In this document: positions 32,568-42,227 of the stretch, one piece after another
How the letters are laid out: every line of letters begins with the position of its first letter
How positions within the stretch are numbered: position 1 is the first letter of the stretch
Assembly (NCBI RefSeq): GCF_000024765.1
Contig: NC_013422.1
Location: 62,001-126,000 of the forward strand
Length of the DNA stretch: 64,000 bases
Reading direction: 5' to 3'
Source: Halothiobacillus neapolitanus c2
Lineage (GTDB): Bacteria; Pseudomonadota; Gammaproteobacteria; Halothiobacillales; Halothiobacillaceae
Made by a program: the position numbers and the translations under genes
Notes under the pieces: model-generated
Told to the model about the DNA's origin: nothing
The model's database searches: none
Seen by the model: the letters and a program-made list of their open reading frames with translations, nothing else

Positions 32568-33170
32568 ATGTCTGAGTTTTGGAACCAAAAATACGCGCGT
32601 GATGATTACTTTTACGGCGAGCAACCGAATGATTTTTTGCATTCGCAGATTTTTCGTTTGCCAACCGGTGCGCGGGTGCTGGTGGTGGGCGATGGCGAGG
32701 GGCGCAATGGCGTGTGGTTGGCGGAGCAAGGGTTTACTGTGACAACAGTGGATGGCTCCCACGTGGGATGCGATAAATCCCGCGCCTTAGCCGCGCAGAG
32801 GAAGGTTTCGCTTGAAATCGTTTGCGCTGATTTGCTGACCTGGGATTGGCCTGTCGGCGCGTTTGATGCGGTGGTTTCTGTTTTTCTGCATTTCTCGCCC
32901 GATGAACGCAAGGTGGCCCATGCGCGGATCCAAGCGGCGCTGGTGCACGGCGGCTGGTTGATTATTGAGCAGTTTCACCCGAATCAGTTGAATGGTTACA
33001 CAAGCGGCGGGCCGAAAGCTGTTGATATGCTGACGACGATGGGTGATTTGGCCGACGACTTTAATGCCATTGATTGGTGGCTGCTGGCCGAGGGGACGAC
33101 GCGGCTTGAGGAAGGGCCGGGGCATTCGGGCCTGGGTTATGTGAGCCACGGGGTCGGGCGCAGGCAGTGA
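32568..33170 (+). CDS. class I SAM-dependent methyltransferase (TehB-like)
   Basis: A 200-residue methyltransferase. The SAM-binding motif I VLVVGDGEGRNGVWLA lies near residues 38-53, the acidic ribose-binding residue in TVDGSH, and motif IV-like SVFLHFSPDERK. YFYGEQPNDFL at the start is typical of the TehB/TPMT-like group linked to tellurite, thiol or selenium methylation. It lies between two copies of the MITE-like element (32437 and 33197, opposite orientation), which could have mobilised it. Substrate unknown. Confidence 0.85.
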   Translation: MSEFWNQKYARDDYFYGEQPNDFLHSQIFRLPTGARVLVVGDGEGRNGVWLAEQGFTVTTVDGSHVGCDKSRALAAQRKVSLEIVCADLLTWDWPVGAFDAVVSVFLHFSPDERKVAHARIQAALVHGGWLIIEQFHPNQLNGYTSGGPKAVDMLTTMGDLADDFNAIDWWLLAEGTTRLEEGPGHSGLGYVSHGVGRRQ

Positions 33171-33196
33171 AAGGGTTTTCGTTGGGCCTATGAATA

Positions 33197-33306
33197 GGAA
33201 AGTTCGAAAAACCCGTCATTCCCGCGTAGGCGGGAATCCAGCGCCTTGATTTTTCTGGGTTTCCGCTTTCTCGGGAACGACGAATCACGAGTATTTCGAG
33301 GTGCCC
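33197..33306 (-). mobile_element. 110-bp MITE-like element, copy D
   Basis: Inverted relative to copy C. Together C and D bracket the methyltransferase gene in composite-transposon fashion. Confidence 0.85.
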
Positions 33307-33379
33307 AACAGAGTGCTTCTGCGCACTCGACTCGTCAAATTCTACCCGGCCGCACTTTTTTGAAAAACGGGAACAATTG

Positions 33380-33500
33380 GGATGTTGCGCCTATCCTTTT
33401 GTAAAAGGTGGGTTGAGAAGGATTTGGTGGTTTGGATACAGTGCGGCAAATCCCCCCTGCCCCCTTTGCAAAAGGGGGTGAGGTCGTGCCTTTGAGGAAG
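33380..33500. repeat. repeat family 2, rearranged partial copies
   Basis: Two half elements: a right half (CCTTTTGTAAAAGGTGGG..GGATTT) and then a left half beginning GCAAATCCC at 33446 with the palindrome CCCCCTTTGCAAAAGGGGG. The remaining 33307-33560 sequence has no gene. Confidence 0.6.
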
Positions 33501-33560
33501 GGATGAGAGGTGGCTTTGTCAGAGGTTGCAGGCGCAGGGTTTTGGAATTACGCCTTCCCC

Positions 33561-36500
33561 TTAGTCTCTGGGTAGCGGCGCCATTAATGCTTGTATGTCG
33601 ACTTCGCTGAACTTGGTAAATGCTGAGCCGTCGCCGCTCAGTACGCCTTCGGCGAGTTTGGCCTTTTTATCCTGGAGGGCGAGGATTTTCTCTTCAATGC
33701 TGCCTTCAGTCACCAGCTTGTAGACGAACACTTGCCGGGTTTGGCCGATGCGGTGCGCGCGGTCGGTGGCTTGATCTTCCGCGGCGGGGTTCCACCACGG
33801 GTCGTAGTGGATGACGGTGTCGGCGGCGGTGAGGTTGAGGCCTACGCCACCGGCCTTGAGGCTGATAAGAAAGACAGGGGTGTCGCCGTTCTGAAATTGG
33901 CGCACGACGGTTTCTCGATCACGGGTTTCGCCGGTGAGCATGCTGTGAGCGAGTTTGGCCTTGGTGAGCGCTTCGCTGATAAGTGCCAGCATGGATGTGA
34001 ATTGCGAAAATACGAGGATGCGGCGGCCTTCATCGACCAGTTCCGGCAGCATGGTGAGCAGTAAGTCAAGTTTGGCGCTTTGCGTTGGGCGTTTTGCGCT
34101 TTGGCCTGTTTTGCTGCTGGGCAGCAGGCGTGGGTCACAACAAACCTGGCGCAGCTTGAGCAGGGCATCGAGGATGACGATGTGGCTGCGCGCTAACCCC
34201 ATGCTATCGATGGATTGGCGCACTTTTTCATCCATGGCCGAGCGGACGGTTTCGTACAGGTCGCGCTGTGCGCCTTCGAGCGACACGCTGCGAATAATGC
34301 TGGTTTTGGGCGGGAGTTCTGCCGCGACGTCTTCTTTTCGCCGCCGCAACAAGAAGGGGCGCAGACGGCGGGCGAGCAGATCTCGGCGGATGGTGTCGCC
34401 ATGCTTTTCAATGGGCGTGCGAAACGCGCGAGTGAACGCGGTTTTATCGCCGAGAAAACCGGGCAGCAAAAAATCAAACTGTGCCCATAATTCGCCCAGA
34501 TGGTTTTCCATCGGTGTGCCGGTCAAGCTGAGGCGGTGTTCGCTTTTGATGCGTCGAATAGCTTGGGCCGCCTGGCTGGACGCGTTTTTGACTGTTTGCG
34601 CCTCATCGAGAATAAGCTGGCTCCAGGTGTGTTGCTCCAGGGCTTCAATGTCTCGCCATACCAACGGATAAGTGCTCAGCACGATGTCGTGTTTGCTGAT
34701 TTGATCAAACAGTGCGCTGCGATTGGCGCCATGCAGAGTGAGCACGCGCAGTGCCGGTGTGATGTGTTTTGCTTCGTGCCGCCAGTTGAATATAAGTGAG
34801 GTGGGCAGCACGATGAGCGCCGGATGCCCCAAACGGCCCTGTTGTTTTTCGCGCAGCAGGAAGGCGAGTGTTTGCGCGGTTTTACCCAGCCCCATGTCGT
34901 CAGCAAGAATGCCACCTACGCCCAGCGTGCGCAGGTGGCTCAGCCAGCCGAGCCCTTCGCGCTGGTAGCCGCGCAGTTCGATGCCGAGCCCTTCGGGTGC
35001 TTCGACGGCGACGGCTGCGCCTGCGCTTCGGATGCGCCGGGCCACTTCCAGTGCGTGTATCGACTCATTCGGTCGCATGTCTTCGGGCAGTGTTTCCAGC
35101 CGGGTAGCATCGAGCGTGTGCAGGCGCAAGCTATCGCCCTGCGGTCGGTCGAACAAGTCGATAAGCTGGCGTACGATCGTTTTGATTCGCCCTGCTTCAA
35201 CGCGAATACGCAGGTTTTCGTGACTGTGCAGAATCACGCTGGCATCGTCGGGCTGTTCGTCGATATAGCTGCTATCCAGCCAGCGCGGTTCGCGCGCGAA
35301 CAATTCACTGAGCATGGGCGTGAGTGAAAGCCGCTGGCCGTCGATCAGCACACCCAGATCAAGGTCAAACCAACCGGCCCCCTCTTCATTGACGGTGGCA
35401 TCCCATCCTTGTGGCTCATGCCAGACATGGCGAAAATCGTCGGGGATTTCCACCAGCCAGCCCGCAGCGCGCAGTTTGGGCAGCGCTTCGGTCATAAATT
35501 CGACCCATGCCGCCTCGTTTTCTAGGCCATACAACGCGCGCGCGTCATCAAGAACATTGGCGGGGATGCGGGTAAGGCCGTGCTTGCGTAGCTGGCGTGC
35601 CCAACGTGCTTCGTCGTCGGCTTGACGTTTGATGAAAACCCAATGCCCCCGGGCGTCCTGACTCAAACCGCTGCAATCATCAAGGCCGACCCTCACCCCG
35701 TCGTAGTCGAACGCAAATTCGGCCACATCGAATCCGTCGATTTTACGGTCATAGCTGCGGTAGGGATTGATGCGCCGCGCCGCCAGCGTGTGCAGGCTAA
35801 GAACAGGCGTGGGGGCGATGTCGATGGCCGTGGCAGTGGCTTCGCTTTGGATGGGCGGAGCCAGATCCGGCGCCGATTCGGCTAACACGGTTGCGACCAA
35901 GGGCAACGCTTGTTCGGTGACCGGCGGTATGCTGAGCAAGTGCTTGATTTTGCTCGGATCTTCGGCTGTGCTCAAGCGCCCCACCTCACCGGTGTGCGCA
36001 TCCAGATACCAGAATGCCGATAGCGCGAATAGTTTTGCCTCAGGTTCGGCCACCAATTCAGGGTGCAAGGTATCCCCCTCCCGGCGCCATTGCAGGCGCG
36101 CTGCACGATCTGCTCCGCGTTTTAGTGGCGTGTGGTTTCTCTCAATGTAAAGCCGACCGGTGTCACACATCAAATCGAGCGCCATCTCGCCTAAGTCATT
36201 TTCAAGCGAGAAGCCGTTATAGCCAAAACCGAAGGGTTGGTCGTTGATGAGGTGGAGAATAGAACGGTCGACTTGCTGAACGAAACGAGGCGGTTTGCGT
36301 AGCGCGCCATCAATGTTGTACCAGGTTTTTGCGGATTCCAGAATCGGCCCCTCCTTGCCCACGCGCACTTTGTTCAGATATACCTTTGCAAGCAGTTCTC
36401 TGCCAGAGGGCGGTTTAAGCAGGTAAACCAGCATTTCCTTCATGGCTTTGGCCGCATTGGTCGTGCTTTGCCGCCATTGATCCAGCCATGCCAGCGTTTG

Positions 36501-36821
36501 AGCAGATACGCCCGGAATAGTGTGTTGATGATTATTCAACGCGGCGATGAGCGTGGCAGCGGCGTGTTTACATTGGTAGCCGACTGGACAACTGCATTCC
36601 GCATCGAAGAACACTTTGCCGTCCGTATCATGATAAAAATTGATATGAACATCATAGGGGGTTCTAACTGTGCCCTGCACTTCTGCGTTGATATAGCCAT
36701 TTTCCACGTGCATTAGCTGAACGGCATGACGTGCGTACGGCTCGGCTTTCTTTATTTCATGCGCGCCAAAATAGTCGGTGATGTCGGCAAGGGTGAAGGG
36801 AAGATGGATCGGGCGGGTCAT
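33561..36821 (-). CDS. SWIM-domain SNF2/DEAH-type helicase
   Basis: A 1086-residue helicase-related ATPase. The SWIM zinc motif CxCx5CxH is at residues 76-86. The SNF2 N-terminal domain has DDMGLGKTAQ near 636-646 (Walker A), a DEAQ box near 738 and LSLTGTPMEN (motif III). The C-terminal helicase domain has ILVFSQFTSM, SLKAGGVGLNLTAAD and DRAHRIGQ. Such proteins remodel protein-nucleic acid complexes, with roles proposed in transcription recycling or DNA repair. The length is full for the SWIM-SNF2 group. Its neighbour on the right is the feo operon, divergently read. Confidence 0.93.
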   Translation of the reverse strand: MTRPIHLPFTLADITDYFGAHEIKKAEPYARHAVQLMHVENGYINAEVQGTVRTPYDVHINFYHDTDGKVFFDAECSCPVGYQCKHAAATLIAALNNHQHTIPGVSAQTLAWLDQWRQSTTNAAKAMKEMLVYLLKPPSGRELLAKVYLNKVRVGKEGPILESAKTWYNIDGALRKPPRFVQQVDRSILHLINDQPFGFGYNGFSLENDLGEMALDLMCDTGRLYIERNHTPLKRGADRAARLQWRREGDTLHPELVAEPEAKLFALSAFWYLDAHTGEVGRLSTAEDPSKIKHLLSIPPVTEQALPLVATVLAESAPDLAPPIQSEATATAIDIAPTPVLSLHTLAARRINPYRSYDRKIDGFDVAEFAFDYDGVRVGLDDCSGLSQDARGHWVFIKRQADDEARWARQLRKHGLTRIPANVLDDARALYGLENEAAWVEFMTEALPKLRAAGWLVEIPDDFRHVWHEPQGWDATVNEEGAGWFDLDLGVLIDGQRLSLTPMLSELFAREPRWLDSSYIDEQPDDASVILHSHENLRIRVEAGRIKTIVRQLIDLFDRPQGDSLRLHTLDATRLETLPEDMRPNESIHALEVARRIRSAGAAVAVEAPEGLGIELRGYQREGLGWLSHLRTLGVGGILADDMGLGKTAQTLAFLLREKQQGRLGHPALIVLPTSLIFNWRHEAKHITPALRVLTLHGANRSALFDQISKHDIVLSTYPLVWRDIEALEQHTWSQLILDEAQTVKNASSQAAQAIRRIKSEHRLSLTGTPMENHLGELWAQFDFLLPGFLGDKTAFTRAFRTPIEKHGDTIRRDLLARRLRPFLLRRRKEDVAAELPPKTSIIRSVSLEGAQRDLYETVRSAMDEKVRQSIDSMGLARSHIVILDALLKLRQVCCDPRLLPSSKTGQSAKRPTQSAKLDLLLTMLPELVDEGRRILVFSQFTSMLALISEALTKAKLAHSMLTGETRDRETVVRQFQNGDTPVFLISLKAGGVGLNLTAADTVIHYDPWWNPAAEDQATDRAHRIGQTRQVFVYKLVTEGSIEEKILALQDKKAKLAEGVLSGDGSAFTKFSEVDIQALMAPLPRD

Positions 36822-36960
36822 GTTTGGGTCTTTTGAATCATGCGGCTATTGGGTTGGCGTAGCGTAATGCAGAATGCCTTGAAAACCCAACGCAAGGGTG
36901 CGTGGCGGTGTGAGCCTGCGGAATAGAGCAGTTCGGGTTATGTGTATTGGGTACGACGCG

Positions 36961-37075
36961 TCAACCCCCCCCCTTTTTCAAAGGCGGGTGCAGCAGCCCC
37001 TTACTTTTGAACGCGTGCGCTTCCCCCTTTGTGGATGGGAGATTGAGGCGGATTCAAGAGGTTTTGCCATCGTGC
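36961..37075. repeat. repeat family 2, copy 3 (uninterrupted)
   Basis: CCCCTTTTTCAAAGGCGGG, then TTTTGAACGCGTGCGCTTCC and CCCCTTTGTGGATGGG..GGCGGATT, collinear with copy 1 but without the nested 110-bp element. Confidence 0.65.
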
Positions 37076-37161
37076 AGGGGCTCCCGCAGGAACTCATTCA
37101 CGAAGTCAGAATCCATAGAACAGGGCGCGGGCATGGAATGGCTTACAGTAAATATCGTAAA

Positions 37162-37176
37162 TGACTATTGTTCTCA
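37162..37176 (+). promoter_or_regulatory. probable Fur box upstream of feo operon
   Basis: TGACTATTGTTCTCA matches the 7-1-7 Fur consensus TGATAATNATTATCA at 10 of 14 defined positions and is extended by the outer symmetrical AA/TT bases (AAATGA..TCATTT). The position upstream of feoA fits iron repression. Confidence 0.55.
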
Positions 37177-37228
37177 TTTGGGTTTGCATGCTACAGTTCA
37201 ATGAATGATTAAGATTTGCTTAATTAGG

Positions 37229-37259
37229 TTGATCGAGGTGTTTGTTCACTCGGTATAAT
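37229..37259 (+). promoter_or_regulatory. candidate feo promoter
   Basis: TATAAT at 37254-37259 with TTGATC at 37229-37234 (19-bp spacer) just before the first feoA start at 37273. Confidence 0.5.
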
Positions 37260-37272
37260 GAGGTGATTAACC

Positions 37273-37587
37273 ATGCTGGCTCTCTCTCAGTTGCTTTCCC
37301 GGAGCGAAATCCCCGCGATGCCCCATACATCTTCACAGCATAACCCTGCGCGTTCAGCCAGTTTTGGTATTGGTTTGGCGGCGCGCGGTTCGCGTGTGCG
37401 CGTGGTGGGCTTGACGGGCGAGCATCCTGCGCTGGCAAAGCGACTGGAGGGCATGGGTATTCATGCTGGCAGCGAATTGGAAATCCTGCAACGTGAAGGC
37501 GGCGCGTTGATTGTGCGGATCGGCAGTTCGCGTGTCGCTTTGGGTACGGGCATGGTGCACAAGATTCTGGTCACGGCGCAGTCATGA
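37273..37587 (+). CDS. feoA: FeoA-domain protein 1
   Basis: A 104-residue protein whose C-terminal 75 residues are a FeoA SH3-like domain (RVRVVGLTGEHPALAKRLEG and MGIHAGSELEILQ). The N-terminal 30 residues are extra, so translation may instead start at the internal ATG 37318. FeoA is a small cytosolic partner of the FeoB iron(II) transporter. It overlaps the second feoA by 4 bases. Confidence 0.85.
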   Translation: MLALSQLLSRSEIPAMPHTSSQHNPARSASFGIGLAARGSRVRVVGLTGEHPALAKRLEGMGIHAGSELEILQREGGALIVRIGSSRVALGTGMVHKILVTAQS

Positions 37588-37838
37588 CGACGAATGTCCA
37601 AATCACGCTGCTGGATCTCAAGCCCGGCGATGTGGGTGTGGTTAAAGGGTTCGCGCCAGGAAATGCAGATTACCGCCGCCGTCTGATGGCAATGGGTTTG
37701 ACTCCGGGAACCCGATTTACTGTGACACGACTGGCGCCGCTGGGCGATCCCATTCAGCTTCAGGTGCGCAATTTTGCACTGACGTTGCGCAAGGATGAGG
37801 CCTGTTTGCTGCGAATCGAGCGTGCTGACGCGTCCTGA
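37584..37838 (+). CDS. feoA: FeoA-domain protein 2
   Basis: An 84-residue FeoA: LLDLKPGDVGVVKGFAPG, RRLMAMGLTPGTRFTVTR and the terminal VRNFALTLRKDEACLLRI. It starts within the stop of the first feoA (ATGA overlap) and lies 69 bases before feoB. Two non-identical FeoA proteins in one operon occur in a minority of Feo systems. Confidence 0.92.
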   Translation: MTTNVQITLLDLKPGDVGVVKGFAPGNADYRRRLMAMGLTPGTRFTVTRLAPLGDPIQLQVRNFALTLRKDEACLLRIERADAS

Positions 37839-37907
37839 AGTTCGCGTTCTTGCTTTATATTTCCTGTTTTTATGGCGTACTTCGCGCCGACAACTTTGTG
37901 AGTACCT

Positions 37908-40244
37908 ATGGCGACGTTCACGGTCGGTCTGATCGGCAACCCCAACTGCGGTAAAACCACACTGTTCAACGCCTTGACGGGGTTGCGGCAGAAAGTGGGC
38001 AACTGGCCGGGCGTGACGGTTGATCGCAAGGTCGGCACCTTCGATGTCGGGGCGGATCGGGTCGAGTTGGTCGATTTGCCCGGAACCTATTCGCTGGATG
38101 CCGCTTCCAGCGCCTCTTTAGATGAAGCCATCGCCCGCGAATATGCCTTGTCTGGTGAGGCGGATGTCATCATCAACATTCTCGATGCCAGCAATTTGGA
38201 GCGTAATCTCTACCTCACCACGCAATTGCTGGAGATGCGCGTGCCGCTGATTCTGGCGGTGAACATGCTCGATCTGGCCGAAGAGGCCGGTATTCATATC
38301 GATTTTGCAGCCTTGGAACAGCGCATTGGCTGCCCGGTGGTGCCAATAACGGCAGCCAAGAAACAGGGCCTGGATGAACTCAAGCGTCGTTTGGTCGAGC
38401 GCGCGGCCCATGCGGATGAGCCGGGTATCAAGATCGAATATGCCGCGTTGATCGAAACGGCCCTGCGCGAACTCAAACCCAAGATTGAGCCGGTGGCCGC
38501 AGCGCAGAATATCGATCCGCGTTGGATGGGCGTGAAGCTGCTGGAAAGCGACCGGCTCACGCTCGCAACCATCGACGACAGCTTGCGCACCGATGTCGAA
38601 GCGGCGCAGGAAAAAATTCGTGCGCATCTGGATGAAGAGGCCGATGTGTTCATCGCCGATGCGCGGTACACCTTTATTCACCAACTCACCAGCGCCAGCG
38701 TGACGCAGCGCGGTCAGTTGCGCCGTTCCCTTACCGATCGCATCGATGCGATTGTGCTGAACCGATTCCTCGGCATCCCGATTTTTCTGCTGATGATGTA
38801 CCTGCTGTTTGTGATGAGTTTCAACGGCGGCAGTATTTTTCTCGATTTCTTCGATCAGGCCACGCACACCATTTTTGTGAGCGGTTTTGCCCATGTTTTG
38901 CAGCTAGTCCATGCGCCGGATTGGTTGATCACGTTCTTGGCGACTTCGGTGGGCGGTGCAATTCAACTGGTTTCCACCTTCATCGCGCCCATCGGCATGA
39001 CGTTCCTGTTCCTCTCCCTGCTTGAGGATTCCGGTTACATGGCGCGCGCGGCCTTCGTGATGGATCGATTTATGCGCAAAATCGGCCTGCCGGGCAAAGC
39101 CTTCGTGCCGATGATCGTCGGCTTTGGTTGCAACGTGCCTGCCGTGATGGCAACGCGCACGCTCGAAGACCCGCGCGAACGATTGATTTCCGCACTCATG
39201 CAGCCGTTTATGTCGTGCAGTGCGCGCTTGGTTATTTACATGGCGTTTGTGGCCGTGTTCTTCCGCGAAAATGGCGGCCAGATTGTATTCGCGCTTTATG
39301 TGCTCGGCATTGTTCTGGCGATTCTGACCGCGCTGCTACTGAAAAAAACCGCCCTGCGTGGCGAAGCGACACCGTTTATCATGGAGTTGCCGACCTATCA
39401 TGTGCCCACGTTGCGCGGCTTGTTGCTCACCACTTGGGAGCGCTTGTCGGTGTTTATTCTGCGCGTGGGCAAGGTGATTATTGTCGCCTCCGTTATTGTG
39501 ACGTTGCTCTCAAGCTTCAGTACCAGTGGCAAACCACTGGGCGAAGGCGAAGTGGGCGATTCGATTCTGGGCAGCATCGGCAAAACCATCACGCCCGTGT
39601 TCCATCCGATGGGCATTACCGATGAAAACTGGCCAGCCGCCGTGGGCCTGCTCTCCGGTGTGGTTGTAAAAGAGATTGTGATGGGCACACTCAACGGCGT
39701 GTATACCCGCATGGATGCCGGTGATGCGGCCAAAGCCGCTGCCGATGAGCCAAAACCAAAAACCTTCGATTTCTGGGGTGGTTTGGCCGCCGCAGTGCAA
39801 ACCATTCCCGATAACGCCAAAGCATTCGCCAAAGGCTTTTTTGACCCGCTAGGGTTTGGCCAAGTCGAGCAAACCCAGCAAAGCAACTTGCAGCAAGCGG
39901 CTGCACAGCAAGATCTGGATGCCACCACGCTCTCGCGCATGGGTAACCTGTTTACCACTTCGGCGGCGATTGCCTACCTGATTTTTATTCTGCTCTATAT
40001 TCCCTGTGTGAACACCATGGCCGCGATTTACCGCGAGACGCGCAGCCGCGCGTGGACGCTGTTTGCGATTGTTTGGGGTATTGGTCTGGCGTATGGTTTG
40101 GCGGTGCTGTTTTATCAGTTCGCTAACTTCAACGCCCACCCCATGCAGTCGTTGGTGTGGTTGGTCGTCATATTGGCCGCGTTGATTGCTGTGATTGTCG
40201 CGCTCAAGCGCAACGGGCAACGGCTTGTACATGTTCCTCACTAA
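37908..40244 (+). CDS. feoB: ferrous iron transporter B
   Basis: A 778-residue transporter. The N-terminal G-domain has GNPNCGKTTLFN (G1, residues 10-21), DLPGTYSL (G3) and NMLDLAEE (G4), followed by the helical spacer and the two inverted GATE-like membrane halves; GFGCNVPA near 405 carries the conserved transport cysteine. It takes up Fe(II) across the inner membrane. The cytoplasmic insertion with DEPKPKTFDFWGG before the last segments is usual. Confidence 0.96.
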   Translation: MATFTVGLIGNPNCGKTTLFNALTGLRQKVGNWPGVTVDRKVGTFDVGADRVELVDLPGTYSLDAASSASLDEAIAREYALSGEADVIINILDASNLERNLYLTTQLLEMRVPLILAVNMLDLAEEAGIHIDFAALEQRIGCPVVPITAAKKQGLDELKRRLVERAAHADEPGIKIEYAALIETALRELKPKIEPVAAAQNIDPRWMGVKLLESDRLTLATIDDSLRTDVEAAQEKIRAHLDEEADVFIADARYTFIHQLTSASVTQRGQLRRSLTDRIDAIVLNRFLGIPIFLLMMYLLFVMSFNGGSIFLDFFDQATHTIFVSGFAHVLQLVHAPDWLITFLATSVGGAIQLVSTFIAPIGMTFLFLSLLEDSGYMARAAFVMDRFMRKIGLPGKAFVPMIVGFGCNVPAVMATRTLEDPRERLISALMQPFMSCSARLVIYMAFVAVFFRENGGQIVFALYVLGIVLAILTALLLKKTALRGEATPFIMELPTYHVPTLRGLLLTTWERLSVFILRVGKVIIVASVIVTLLSSFSTSGKPLGEGEVGDSILGSIGKTITPVFHPMGITDENWPAAVGLLSGVVVKEIVMGTLNGVYTRMDAGDAAKAAADEPKPKTFDFWGGLAAAVQTIPDNAKAFAKGFFDPLGFGQVEQTQQSNLQQAAAQQDLDATTLSRMGNLFTTSAAIAYLIFILLYIPCVNTMAAIYRETRSRAWTLFAIVWGIGLAYGLAVLFYQFANFNAHPMQSLVWLVVILAALIAVIVALKRNGQRLVHVPH

Positions 40245-40267
40245 ACTTAAAACCGGAGGTGTGCGCC

Positions 40268-40612
40268 ATGAACTCCTCGCGCTTACTCACCCCAAGCCAG
40301 CTCAAAGCGTACCTCAAGTTCCGCGGCACCGCGCCACTGCGCGATGTACTGCTGCATTTTGATGCCGCTCCCAGCGCCGTTCTGCATCTGTTGGCATTCT
40401 GGCGCGAGCGCGGACACATTCGGCAAATCGCAGTGACGCCAGCGGTATGTGATAAAGGGTGTGGCGGCTGCGGCAGTGGCGATGTGTGCACACCAGACCC
40501 GCACGAATACGATCTGATCGAATGGGTGGAATCCAGCGCCTCACCAGTCTGCTTTGATGTCTTGTCCGATTACGATGAGGCATGGAAGCCCGGCAGCCCG
40601 CATGGGGTTTAA
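40268..40612 (+). CDS. feoC: FeoC-like protein with cysteine cluster
   Basis: A 114-residue protein: a winged-helix-like half (LTPSQLKAYLKFRGTAPLRD and LLAFWRERGHIRQI) then a cysteine cluster VCDKGCGGCGSGDVC that could bind an iron-sulfur centre, as proposed for FeoC. The ATG at 40268 is preceded by CCGGAGG; longer forms starting inside feoB are not needed. It is the last gene of the feo operon. Confidence 0.85.
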   Translation: MNSSRLLTPSQLKAYLKFRGTAPLRDVLLHFDAAPSAVLHLLAFWRERGHIRQIAVTPAVCDKGCGGCGSGDVCTPDPHEYDLIEWVESSASPVCFDVLSDYDEAWKPGSPHGV

Positions 40613-40735
40613 GCGACCCATCCGGTAACGAACTCGACGACCATTCCGGCTTCACGCCCCATCTTCCCACCCTGGTCAAGGCGGACGGTCTTCGGTTCGC
40701 CATGGGGACGATATGCCCGTCGAGGGACAGGTGTT

Positions 40736-41629
40736 TTAATCCCTGGGGTTGAACGGCATCGATGCCTTCATTTCCCTGTAGAAGTCGCGCGCTTCGTCTG
40801 TTTTGGCCGGTGGCGTGTGAATCATCACGGTCACGAAGTAATCGCCGCCAGCCAGACCGCGCCCGCGAACCCGCAAGCGAGAGCCGGATTGTGAACCGGC
40901 GGGGATGGTCATGCTGATCTTGCCGCCGGTGGGTGTCGGAACCGTCACTTTCTCGCCCAATGCCGCTTCCCAGGGCGTGACCGGCAGGTTGTACAGAACA
41001 TCATTGCCGTCCAGCGTAAATAAACTGTTGGCTTCCAGTTGGAAGACAAGATACAAATCGCCTGCCGGGCCACCGTTTGCGCCGGAACCACCTTGCCCGG
41101 TCAAACGCATCCGCTTGCCCGGCGTGCTGCCCTTTGGAATGGTGACCTTGAGCGTTTTTCGCCCCGTCTCGGGGTGATCGGTGGTCACGGACTTGCTGCC
41201 GCCTTCGATCATTTCCTGAACACTCAATGAAAGCGCCATCTCATAATCAGGGCCGCGGGCCGCGCGCGTGCGGCGACCGCCATGTGCGGCACCGGGATCG
41301 AATCCGCCACCAAAGATGCTGCTGAAAAAATCCGAGAACCCCGCGCCACCATACTGGTCGCCGAACTGATTGGGGTCAAAGCCCGGTGGCGGACGGAAAT
41401 CTTCGCCCGCACGATAGTTCGAACCCAAGGTGTCATAGCGCTGGCGCTTTTCTTCATCGCCCAGCACATCGTAGGCTTCGTTGATTTCCTTGAACTTCTC
41501 CTCGGCGCCGGCTTCCTTGTTGCGATCCGGATGATATTTTTGCGCTGCCTTGCGATAGGCCTTCTTGATTTCGGCCTGGGTCGCGGTGCGTTCCACACCG
41601 AGCGTGGCGTAGTAATCGTGGAATTTCAA
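40736..41629 (-). CDS. cbpA: DnaJ-like co-chaperone, CbpA type
   Basis: A 297-residue J-domain protein. The J domain (residues 5-70) has the HPD motif at 33-35; a glycine/phenylalanine-rich linker ([15 protein letters not shown]) follows, then the C-terminal substrate-binding domains. The four-repeat zinc finger of DnaJ is missing, which defines the CbpA type. It stimulates DnaK and in E. coli also binds curved DNA. No chaperone-gene neighbours. Confidence 0.92.
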   Translation of the reverse strand: MKFHDYYATLGVERTATQAEIKKAYRKAAQKYHPDRNKEAGAEEKFKEINEAYDVLGDEEKRQRYDTLGSNYRAGEDFRPPPGFDPNQFGDQYGGAGFSDFFSSIFGGGFDPGAAHGGRRTRAARGPDYEMALSLSVQEMIEGGSKSVTTDHPETGRKTLKVTIPKGSTPGKRMRLTGQGGSGANGGPAGDLYLVFQLEANSLFTLDGNDVLYNLPVTPWEAALGEKVTVPTPTGGKISMTIPAGSQSGSRLRVRGRGLAGGDYFVTVMIHTPPAKTDEARDFYREMKASMPFNPRD

Positions 41630-41756
41630 TTCAGTGACCTCAATGGTTCCATTTCATTCATAGGTTCGTGCATATAGGGCGAATGTGTGGGTTTTTCGTT
41701 TGAATTTCAAGCGATCACCAGGTTGCCCGGCCCCGTGCAACGGGAATTCCTTCGGG

Positions 41757-41783
41757 CGAAAAAAACCCGCCAGTTGGCGGGTT
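41757..41783 (-). terminator. rho-independent terminator of rpmJ
   Basis: On the minus strand AACCCGCC-AACT-GGCGGGTT followed by a T run; 47 bases after the rpmJ stop. Confidence 0.85.
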
Positions 41784-41830
41784 AGATGTCGCAGCGGATG
41801 GTAGCCATCCGGATCAGAGTCAACGCAGGC

Positions 41831-41956
41831 TTAACGCTGGCGGGCTTTGAAGCGTGGGTTGGTTTTGTTGATGACATAAACCTTGCCGCGGCGACGTACG
41901 ATCTGACAGTCTTTATGCCGAGTCTTGGCAGACTTCAGAGAAGATAAAATTTTCAT
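41831..41956 (-). CDS. rpmJ: ribosomal protein L36, zinc-free type B
   Basis: A 41-residue protein reading [20 protein letters not shown] and ending [14 protein letters not shown]. This is the L36 form (like E. coli YkgO) that lacks the CxxC..CxxxxH zinc ligands of normal L36 and usually replaces it in zinc shortage, although in many gammaproteobacteria it is a stand-alone copy. Between the cbpA gene and tRNA-Phe, with its own terminator. Confidence 0.93.
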   Translation of the reverse strand: MKILSSLKSAKTRHKDCQIVRRRGKVYVINKTNPRFKARQR

Positions 41957-42070
41957 AACAGCCTCAGCCTAATCGAATTCGAACCAAAAATAGGTTGCGC
42001 AATTTATCCTAAATCCAGCGCGCCTGCAAGAGCATTCGCCCGGCTGCTCGCGTAGCCTGTACCGGAAAGC

Positions 42071-42100
42071 AAAAACCCGGAGTCATTACGCCGGGTTTTT
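42071..42100 (-). terminator. terminator downstream of tRNA-Phe
   Basis: AAAAACCCGG-AGTCATTACG-CCGGGTTTTT, a perfect inverted repeat with T runs on both strands, so it could act bidirectionally. Confidence 0.88.
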
Positions 42101-42151
42101 GAGCGTCTACCGCCATTCACAATGGCAACAGAACGCGGGTTCATTAAGTAG

Positions 42152-42227
<76 letters not shown>

